Assembly: GCA_963578625.1 (NCBI GenBank) | Contig: CAUZEO010000274.1 | Span: 1-7,185, forward strand | Length of the DNA: 7,185 nt | DNA from: CAUZEO01 sp963578625 | GTDB taxonomy: Bacteria > Verrucomicrobiota > Kiritimatiellia > SLOV01 | Reading direction: 5' to 3' | Part shown: positions 1-4,884 of the stretch, in pieces | Numbering within the stretch: position 1 is the first letter of the stretch | Layout: every line of letters starts with the position of its first letter | Notes under the pieces: generated by a model | The model's input: only the letters and a program-made list of their open reading frames with translations | Told to the model about the DNA's origin: nothing | Databases searched by the model: none | Translations under genes and position numbers: made by a program

Positions 1-137
1 TTTTACTGGACAAGTAGTCATTCTGGTGCCGAAAATGTCGGGGATCCTCCGTGATGCTCGTAAGACTGCAGGGGTACGCAATGATTTGCGCGGTCGGAGG
101 AGCGAGCAAGCTGCGTTCCACAACGAGCCTTTCTTAA

Positions 138-165
138 TTGGTGAATTGTTTATCGAAACTAAAAT
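138..165 (+). promoter_or_regulatory. Weak promoter candidate for the giant secreted protein gene
   Basis: TTGGTG (138-143) and TAAAAT (160-165) are separated by 16 bases. The -10 matches the sigma70 consensus at 5 of 6 positions, the -35 at only 3 of 6. Transcription would start near 172, leaving a short leader that still includes the AAGAGA ribosome-binding candidate at 171-176. The surrounding sequence is AT-rich compared with the genes. This is a consensus match only, and a promoter further upstream, outside the window, is equally possible. Confidence 0.2.
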
Positions 166-185
166 CAAAAAAGAGATGTAATCAA

Positions 186-3100
186 ATGAGTAGATTCAAA
201 TTCCTCGGTATCAGCACAATTCTGGCGGCCGCTTTCGCAACTGTCACGTGGGGTCAGCGCCTGCAGATCATCGACTACACAGCCAGCTCTCAGCATGCTC
301 AGCGAACATGGGATCACGTCTGGGACAACTCGGGCATGTCTGGCGACTCAGGTCCGGGTACCAATGTGGTGAACGATTTGCACGATCAATCTGTCGACGC
401 GAACTTTGGTATGTGGTCCCAAGGTTCCCCGCCGCCACACACGGCGACGTTTGACATGGGGCAAAGCTATGAGCTGGATGAATTCTGGTTGTGGAATGAC
501 AACGAATCCACCTGGTACATTCAGGGAATAAAAGAAGTCACAATCGAGATCAGGGAGTTTGGCAAGCCGTTCACGACTGTCTTCGGCCCCGCGGATGTTC
601 CTTCCGCCCAGCAGGCGGGTGCCGCCGCAAGCGGACCCGATCTGTTTGTTGATCTGACAGGGCTTACGGGCCGATTTTTCAGGATCACCACGGGTGCCGC
701 GCAAGATCACAGTCACTGGGTAGATCTCGGTGGGCCGGGCTTCAACGCGGATGCCGCTATAAACGAAATTCGCCTCTACGGCGATACGAATGGCCTGGGG
801 AATGCATCAACGGAAGCCTGCTGCTTCCCCGATGGAAGTTGCACCAACTTACTCGCCGGCGATTGCACCACGGCCGGTGGGCTCTCCGAAGGCCCGGGCA
901 CCGAGTGCGCCACGGTTGTCTGCGCGCTGCCGGAGGCATGCTGCTTCATCGACGGGACGTGCGCGGACATGGATCCGGTCGCCTGCGTCGCGGCGTTGGG
1001 AACCTCGGAGGGAGTTGGAACCGATTGTGGAACATTCAGTTGCCCTCAACCGGCATCGGTGTTCGCAGTGGGCGATCCCGCTGTCAGCAATGGGTGGAGT
1101 TCGCTAGCGGGAATCGCCAACATCACGGTTGATTCCGAGGGGGGGGGCAGTGAAGCCTCCAAAATGCTCGATGGCAGCGGCATCACGGGACTGCTTGGGG
1201 AATACCACGACAAACCGCCGGGTACCATGTGGCGCTCGACAGGGAACTTGCAACCCGCCGTCAACCAGTTCAACGCGGGCACCGTCGTGGGCAGCCACTA
1301 TGCGGCCATCGAATTTAATAAGATCGAGAACCTCCTTTCGGTCCAAGTCTGGAATTACAACGAGAACGGCAAGACCGACTGGGCGGCCCAGGGGATGAAG
1401 GACGTGACCATCGAGGTCTCCACCTCGGGGGGCGGCACGAGTAATCAATGGACGACGGTTTTCGATGGCGCACTACCCTTTGCGGCCCAGTTCCTGGACT
1501 ACGCCGGCACCAACGTGCCGATTGGGGGCGTGGATGCCAAGTTCGTGGTGATTACGAGCGATTTGGGCGTGGAAGGCAGCTATATGAATGACTTCTTTCC
1601 GCAATTGGCCAACACCGATGCCGGCCTGAGCGAACTGCGGTTCCTGGTGTCGGAACCGACCAGCGCGCCGCCTGAGGCCTGCTGCATGTCCGACGGAAGC
1701 TGCACTGACCTGGACCCGGGAGATTGCAACGCCGCGGGGGGAATTGCGCAGGGAGTTGGAACGACCTGTGCAACCACAGTCTGTCCAGGGCCTGAGGCCT
1801 GTTGCTTCGATGATGGCAGTTGCACCGACGTGCTTGCGAGCATTTGCACCAATACCGTCGGGCTTGTGGAAGTAGGCGTCCCGCAGGGGAACGGAACGAG
1901 TTGTGCCACGGCCGCTTGCCCGCAACAAGAGGCCTGCTGCCTCAGTGACCAGACCTGCAGCGACCTGGTACCGAGCCTCTGCACCGCCGCCTCGGGAGTG
2001 TCGCAGGGAACCGGAACGATCTGTGCCGAATTGTTTTGCGTGATTGTCACCGAAACCGTTTTGACCAATGGGGTCGAGGCCACCATCGCCGACCAGGCGT
2101 TTATACGATATGACTTGGAGAAGGCTACGAGCCTGAATCCCAATTGGACCGATCTGGCCGGCTACGTGGTGGGCGACGGAGGTCAGGCTGTACTCGTGGG
2201 TCCGGACACGGATCCCGAGGCTTTCTACCGCTTGAACATTCAGGGCCCGATACCGGCAGTTGGGAATCCGGATCCGGCCAACATGTGGAGCTCGTTGTCG
2301 GGAATTGCCAACATCACGGTTGATTCCTTTAACAATGGGAGCAGTGATTTCATGCTCGATGGCAGCGGCATCTCAGGACCGAATGGAGAGTTCCACACGG
2401 GCGACCTCGGTAACCCCGCGGGCCCCTTTACCATGTGGCGCTCGGCGGGCAACGGTCAACCCCCCGTCAGCCAGTTCAATGCCGGCACCGTCGTGGGCGG
2501 CCACTATGCCGCCGTCGAGTTCAACCAGATCGAGACGCTCAAGACGTTGCAAATCTGGAACTACAACGAGGGCGGCGGCGCGGCCTGGGCGGCCCAGGGG
2601 ATGAAGGAAGTGACGATCGAGTACTCCACCACGGGGGGCCCCACGAGCAATGAATGGACGATGATCTTCGATGGCCAGATCCCCTTTGCCGGCCAATCGC
2701 AGCTCCCCTCCTTTGACGTGCCGTTCGGGGATGTGGATGCCAGGTTCGTGGTGATTACAAGCGATTCGAGCCTGGAAGGTAACTATATGAATGACTTCTA
2801 TCCCGGTTTGGGTGGGGAACCATTCGGCAACACCGACGCGGGACTGAGTGAGTTGCGCTTCCTGCTGTCGGATAATCCTGCCATCATCCCGATCGACACG
2901 GTCGCTGTAAACGATCCGACCGGATTCAGCTTCTCGAGCGCGTCGGGGACAACCTACGAGCTGGAACGGGCCTTCAAGTTCCCGCCGGAGCCCATCGGTG
3001 GGGCAGGCATATCGAACGGGTGGGATCAGACTTCCGCGATTATGAATGTGGTGGCCTCATCCGAGGAAACAGGGGTCTTCAACGGAACGGCGGTGCAGAC

Positions 3101-3698
3101 TGTCAATGGCGCCGGCGTGTCCGCCGATGGATCGGCCCACGGGGAGGTGGCGACCGACAACATCTTCTGGTGGACACAGGCCGCCGGCGCACCCGCGCGC
3201 GGCGGAACGGTCACGGGAGAGCAGTGGGTGGAGTATCAGCTCGACCAGGTCTATACCCTGGGCTCGATCCAGATCTGGAACTACAACGAGGCAGGCAGTG
3301 ACCTGACCCAGTACGGTATCAGTAACGCCACGATTCAGGTTTCGACCACCGGGAGCGGCGACCCCGGGGACTGGACCACGGTGTTCAGCGGTACGATTCC
3401 CGAGGCAGGCGGTTCGGCGACGGAGCCGGTCAGCCTCGAGGTAAACGCAGGCAACACGCCGGCGAAGCATGTGGTCATCACCGCGCATTCCCACCATGGC
3501 GATCCGTTCACCCTCGGGTCGCAGGTGCAAGGGCTGAGCGAGGTCCGGCTCCAGGTGGAGCGAACCGTGCCAATTTCGGTTCCAGATGCCGAATTCGCCG
3601 GCACGGGAGCGTTTACGGTGGGTGACGGCGGTCCGCAGTCCTTGTTCGATCCGAATGGTTTCTCCACGGACTACTACTATCGGATCGTTCCGCAGTGA
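186..3698 (+). CDS. Secreted multidomain protein with four discoidin-like (F5/8 type C) domains and five six-cysteine EACC repeats
   Basis: The protein has 1170 residues and no recognisable catalytic domain. I chose ATG 186 because it begins a clear signal peptide (MSRFKF, hydrophobic GISTILAAAFATV, likely cleavage near TWG|Q24) and AAGAGA lies about 10 bases upstream. The in-frame TTG at 138 would put 16 polar residues in front. Order: D1 24-200, Cys repeats 210-289, D2 292-490, Cys repeats 497-621, module A 622-687, D3 689-896, module B first part 897-935, D4 936-1125, module B second part 1126-1170. D2, D3 and D4 share a WNYNE motif, then a (K)(D/E)VTIE-type strand and a W-T-x-(I/V)-F strand. 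D1 has WLWNDNE and EVTIEI at the same place. Discoidin domains of this type in PVC bacteria are carbohydrate- or surface-binding, so an extracellular adhesin or glycan-binding role is inferred. All 30 cysteines lie in the five repeats. The last residues (YYYRIVPQ) carry no PEP-CTERM signal. The gene stands alone, closed by a terminator. Confidence 0.9.
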   Translation: MSRFKFLGISTILAAAFATVTWGQRLQIIDYTASSQHAQRTWDHVWDNSGMSGDSGPGTNVVNDLHDQSVDANFGMWSQGSPPPHTATFDMGQSYELDEFWLWNDNESTWYIQGIKEVTIEIREFGKPFTTVFGPADVPSAQQAGAAASGPDLFVDLTGLTGRFFRITTGAAQDHSHWVDLGGPGFNADAAINEIRLYGDTNGLGNASTEACCFPDGSCTNLLAGDCTTAGGLSEGPGTECATVVCALPEACCFIDGTCADMDPVACVAALGTSEGVGTDCGTFSCPQPASVFAVGDPAVSNGWSSLAGIANITVDSEGGGSEASKMLDGSGITGLLGEYHDKPPGTMWRSTGNLQPAVNQFNAGTVVGSHYAAIEFNKIENLLSVQVWNYNENGKTDWAAQGMKDVTIEVSTSGGGTSNQWTTVFDGALPFAAQFLDYAGTNVPIGGVDAKFVVITSDLGVEGSYMNDFFPQLANTDAGLSELRFLVSEPTSAPPEACCMSDGSCTDLDPGDCNAAGGIAQGVGTTCATTVCPGPEACCFDDGSCTDVLASICTNTVGLVEVGVPQGNGTSCATAACPQQEACCLSDQTCSDLVPSLCTAASGVSQGTGTICAELFCVIVTETVLTNGVEATIADQAFIRYDLEKATSLNPNWTDLAGYVVGDGGQAVLVGPDTDPEAFYRLNIQGPIPAVGNPDPANMWSSLSGIANITVDSFNNGSSDFMLDGSGISGPNGEFHTGDLGNPAGPFTMWRSAGNGQPPVSQFNAGTVVGGHYAAVEFNQIETLKTLQIWNYNEGGGAAWAAQGMKEVTIEYSTTGGPTSNEWTMIFDGQIPFAGQSQLPSFDVPFGDVDARFVVITSDSSLEGNYMNDFYPGLGGEPFGNTDAGLSELRFLLSDNPAIIPIDTVAVNDPTGFSFSSASGTTYELERAFKFPPEPIGGAGISNGWDQTSAIMNVVASSEETGVFNGTAVQTVNGAGVSADGSAHGEVATDNIFWWTQAAGAPARGGTVTGEQWVEYQLDQVYTLGSIQIWNYNEAGSDLTQYGISNATIQVSTTGSGDPGDWTTVFSGTIPEAGGSATEPVSLEVNAGNTPAKHVVITAHSHHGDPFTLGSQVQGLSEVRLQVERTVPISVPDAEFAGTGAFTVGDGGPQSLFDPNGFSTDYYYRIVPQ
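813..1052 (+). repeat. Two tandem 40-residue six-cysteine EACC repeats (copies 1 and 2)
   Basis: Copy 1 (813-932) and copy 2 (933-1052) are exactly 40 codons each. Both follow E-A-C-C-x2-D-G-(S/T)-C-x7-C-x8-E-G-x-G-T-x-C-x4-C. Cysteine positions within each unit are 3, 4, 10, 18, 32 and 37. The array links discoidin-like domains D1 and D2. Similar CC-x2-DG-x-C units occur in extracellular proteins of planctomycetes and relatives, with no known function. Six cysteines per unit suggest three disulphides in a small compact fold, which is inference. Confidence 0.88.
1059..1655 (+). repeat. Discoidin-like domain D2, duplicated with D3
   Basis: This is the upstream member of a pair of closely related domains (the other is at 2250-2873). 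Both contain WSSL-x-GIANITVDS, MLDGSGI, TMWRS, QFNAGTVVG-x-HYAA, WNYNE, AAQGMK, FVVITSD, YMNDF and NTDAGLSELRFL. Stretches are also identical in DNA, for example 21 bases at 1116-1136 and 2307-2327, and 23 bases at 1380-1402 and 2586-2608. D2 is followed directly by Cys repeats, whereas D3 is followed by the start of module B. Confidence 0.88.
1674..2048 (+). repeat. Three tandem six-cysteine EACC repeats (copies 3 to 5)
   Basis: Copy 3 is at 1674-1793 (40 codons), copy 4 at 1794-1928 (45 codons) and copy 5 at 1929-2048 (40 codons). Copies 3 and 5 keep the cysteine positions 3, 4, 10, 18, 32 and 37. Copy 4 carries about five extra residues (in the stretch LVEVGVPQ) between its fourth and fifth cysteines, moving the last two to 37 and 42. 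Copy 5 has DQT where the others have DG(S/T). The array separates D2 from module A. Confidence 0.88.
2049..2246 (+). other. Module A: small Y-x-LE ... GDGG ... FYR extracellular module
   Basis: Residues 622-687 of the giant protein. The pattern is ETVLTNG, then YDLEKA, NWTDL, a glycine-rich VGDGG, and finally a Pro/Asp-rich stretch ending FYRL. Short modules with this 'YxLE-S-x-DL-x-W ... GDG ... FYR' pattern are frequent near the C-termini of secreted proteins in Verrucomicrobia-like bacteria. No function is known to me. It is a guide for recognising the split module B at the C-terminus. Confidence 0.55.
2250..2873 (+). repeat. Discoidin-like domain D3, duplicate of D2
   Basis: This is the downstream member of the duplicated pair (partner 1059-1655). 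It is slightly longer, with extra residues around TGDLGNPAGPF and GLGGEPFG. Conserved blocks run from WSSL near its start to NTDAGLSELRFLLSD at its end. D1 and D4 are much more divergent, so D2 and D3 come from the most recent internal duplication. Confidence 0.88.
2991..3560 (+). other. Discoidin-like domain D4
   Basis: Residues 936-1125 of the giant protein. It keeps the family landmarks: ISNGW near the start, VNGAGVSADGSAHG, a WW-containing stretch, W-V-E-Y-Q-L-D-Q-V-Y-T-L-G, IQIWNYNEAG, a YGISNATIQVSTTG strand, WTTVFSG, HVVITAHSHHGD and LSEVRLQVE. It lacks the near identity shared by D2 and D3. It sits between two halves of what looks like a second copy of module A. Confidence 0.75.
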
Positions 3699-3730
3699 TC
3701 GCCGGCCACAGCGATGGATAGAATGGCTCA

Positions 3731-3771
3731 GCGCCCGGCGGGCTCGTCCCGCCGGGGCGCTTTCTTTTCTT
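3731..3771 (+). terminator. Intrinsic (Rho-independent) terminator of the giant secreted protein gene
   Basis: A GC-rich stem GCGCCCGGCGGG (3731-3742) pairs with CCCGCCGGGGCGC (3748-3760) across the 5-base loop CTCGT. One bulged G interrupts the descending arm. A T-rich tract, TTTCTTTTCTT, follows immediately at 3761-3771. It lies 32 bases after the TGA stop, so transcription of the giant gene should end here and the pseudopilin should have its own promoter. Confidence 0.9.
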
Positions 3772-3838
3772 CGCTTGAAAACCCTTGCACACGCGGAATT
3801 TTTCATTGTCCCGCCCCCCCGAACATTTCCGTCGGGAC

Positions 3839-3848
3839 TATCATGATA
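3839..3848. promoter_or_regulatory. Perfect 10-bp palindrome, operator candidate
   Basis: TATCATGATA reads the same on both strands and lies three bases upstream of the TTGACA -35 candidate at 3852. A flanking 6-bp inverted repeat, GTCCCG (3808-3813) and CGGGAC (3833-3838), precedes it. The position is suitable for an activator or a repressor dimer. A 10-bp palindrome can arise by chance, so this is a candidate only. Confidence 0.3.
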
Positions 3849-3851
3849 TCC

Positions 3852-3880
3852 TTGACACGCAGGCAGGCAGGCGCCACAAT
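3852..3880 (+). promoter_or_regulatory. Sigma70-type promoter candidate for the pseudopilin gene
   Basis: A perfect -35 hexamer TTGACA (3852-3857), a 17-base spacer and CACAAT (3875-3880; 4 of 6 to consensus) lie downstream of the terminator and 82 bases before the pseudopilin ATG. Transcription would begin near 3887 and give a 5' leader of about 75 bases. This is the best promoter-like match in the window. Whether this host uses the E. coli consensus is not shown by the sequence. Confidence 0.5.
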
Positions 3881-3961
3881 GAACTTCGAAGCTATTGTAG
3901 ATTTTGCGGCCAATGCGTTCGGGAGTTTTTCTAAAGTTCTTAGGCGTGGGAGCATGCGAAG

Positions 3962-4711
3962 ATGAAGCAGAGTAAGCGAAACGCGCACGGTCTGTCATCC
4001 GGGTCGACGTCACGGCGAGGGTTTACGTTGATCGAGCTCCTCGTTGTCATCGCCATCATCGCCATCCTGGCCGCTCTGTTGATGCCTGCGCTGAAGAACG
4101 CGCAGGCAATGGCCCGGCAAGCCGGCTGCGCCACCCGCCAGAAAAGTTGGGGATCGTCCATTTACATGTATTCCAACGATCATGATGGCCGGTTTCCTCC
4201 GTACGCAAAGGGCGTGTGGCCCCATGCAGCCGAGTCGACCATCTGGATCAATTCCCTTGCGGCGTATATCGGCGGCGTCCTGATCTCGCCGGGCCAACAT
4301 CCCCTGGCTCAAAAAGCCCAGGGCGCTCAAAACCGCAAATTGGCCGTCCGGGAATGTCCCACGGGAGAGGCATTCGTTGGGGCGCATTACAGTCGGCCGT
4401 TTGCCTGGGTCCTCACCGATCGCGACACGCCAATCAATATGCACGAATTCAACAAGCCATCGGGATGGATTGCCTTTATGGATACCCAGGACGGGTGGGG
4501 GATGTACAGCCCGGCGAGGTGGAGATTCACGATGGACCTCGATGGCGATGGAATCAAGGATTCGAGTGGGATTGATGCCCTCTACAACTGGGCGGCACCC
4601 AGAGTTCACCAGGAGGGGATGAACGTCACTATGATCGACGGTCACGTGGAATGGATGAGCTTCCGGGACTTTCTGAATCCCGACCACCCGAGCTGGACCG
4701 ACATTCCATAG
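3962..4711 (+). CDS. Prepilin-type pseudopilin with C-terminal H-X9-DG motif
   Basis: This 249-residue protein has a 20-residue basic leader ending RRG, then FTLIELLVVIAIIAILAALL, the class III (type IV prepilin) signal. Cleavage is expected between G20 and F21 by a PilD-type peptidase, with the conserved Glu at mature position 5 (E25) and a helix that anchors it in the inner membrane until assembly. H216-X9-D226-G227 is the H-X9-DG signature of the prepilin family greatly expanded in Lentisphaerota and relatives. D192-L-D-G-D-G-x-x-D200 resembles a calcium-binding loop. Two cysteines (C56 and C132) could pair. GGGAG at 3948-3952 sits 9 bases before the ATG and fixes the start. No pilus or T2SS machinery gene is visible nearby, so it is an orphan pseudopilin. 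A role in a type II secretion-like export apparatus or surface fibre is inferred from the family, and the cargo is unknown. Confidence 0.93.
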   Translation: MKQSKRNAHGLSSGSTSRRGFTLIELLVVIAIIAILAALLMPALKNAQAMARQAGCATRQKSWGSSIYMYSNDHDGRFPPYAKGVWPHAAESTIWINSLAAYIGGVLISPGQHPLAQKAQGAQNRKLAVRECPTGEAFVGAHYSRPFAWVLTDRDTPINMHEFNKPSGWIAFMDTQDGWGMYSPARWRFTMDLDGDGIKDSSGIDALYNWAAPRVHQEGMNVTMIDGHVEWMSFRDFLNPDHPSWTDIP

Positions 4712-4776
4712 CCCGTTCAGGGTTTGACATCCTGTCATTTTCCCCCAAGGCGGCGATGTGCCACACTTTTCCATGC

Positions 4777-4836
4777 ATCTTAATTTCAATCCTAATCCCA
4801 ATCCTAATCGATAAAGATTGGGATGAGGATCGAAGA
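4777..4836. repeat. Hexamer-periodic quasi-palindrome in the convergent intergenic gap
   Basis: From 4777 the sequence reads as 6-base units: ATCTTA, ATTTCA, ATCCTA, ATCCCA, ATCCTA, then the palindrome ATCGAT (4807-4812), then AAAGAT, TGGGAT, GAGGAT, CGAAGA. Left-arm units are mostly ATCnnA and right-arm units mostly nnnGAT, so the arms are reverse complements. A 15-bp stem forms between 4789-4803 and 4816-4830 with one mismatch. It lies between two converging genes and has no T-tract on either side, so it is not a standard terminator, although it may still act as one or as a protein-binding site. Confidence 0.6.
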
Positions 4837-4862
4837 AATCGGAGTATTCAGAAACAAGGCGG

Positions 4863-4880
4863 CGCGGGTACATGCCCGCG
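4863..4880 (-). terminator. Possible terminator hairpin after the glycoside-hydrolase-like gene
   Basis: A perfect 6-bp stem CGCGGG (4863-4868) / CCCGCG (4875-4880) with the loop TACATG lies four bases past the minus-strand stop codon. Read on the minus strand, it is followed by CCGCCTTGTTTCTG, a broken T-rich run. The position is right for an intrinsic terminator, but the tail is weak. Confidence 0.4.
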
Positions 4881-4884
4881 GGAA

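Noticed and set aside
138..185. TTG 138 as the start of the giant protein
   Set aside because: It would place 16 polar, lysine-rich residues and two extra cysteines before a well-formed signal peptide that begins at ATG 186, which has its own weak ribosome-binding site.
3859..3873. Short GGCA tandem run (GCAGGCAGGCAGGCG) in the pseudopilin promoter spacer
   Set aside because: Only about three four-base units are present. That is too short to call a functional repeat or a phase-variable tract without population data.
3714..3965. 83-codon plus-strand open frame before the pseudopilin
   Set aside because: Its first half runs through the intrinsic terminator and the promoter region and reads as random sequence. 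Only the last 28 codons are worth a note, reported separately as a possible leader.
3057..4013. Long minus-strand open frame (318 codons) across the end of the giant gene and the pseudopilin promoter
   Set aside because: It runs antisense to a clearly coding discoidin domain and through the intrinsic terminator. Its translation is Arg/Gly/His-rich with no recognisable domain, as expected from the complement of a GC-rich gene.
4010..4873. Minus-strand open frame (287 codons) opposite the pseudopilin
   Set aside because: It is the antisense shadow of the pseudopilin. The plus-strand product has an unmistakable prepilin signal and H-X9-DG motif, while the minus-strand product resembles nothing and spans the hexamer-repeat hairpin.
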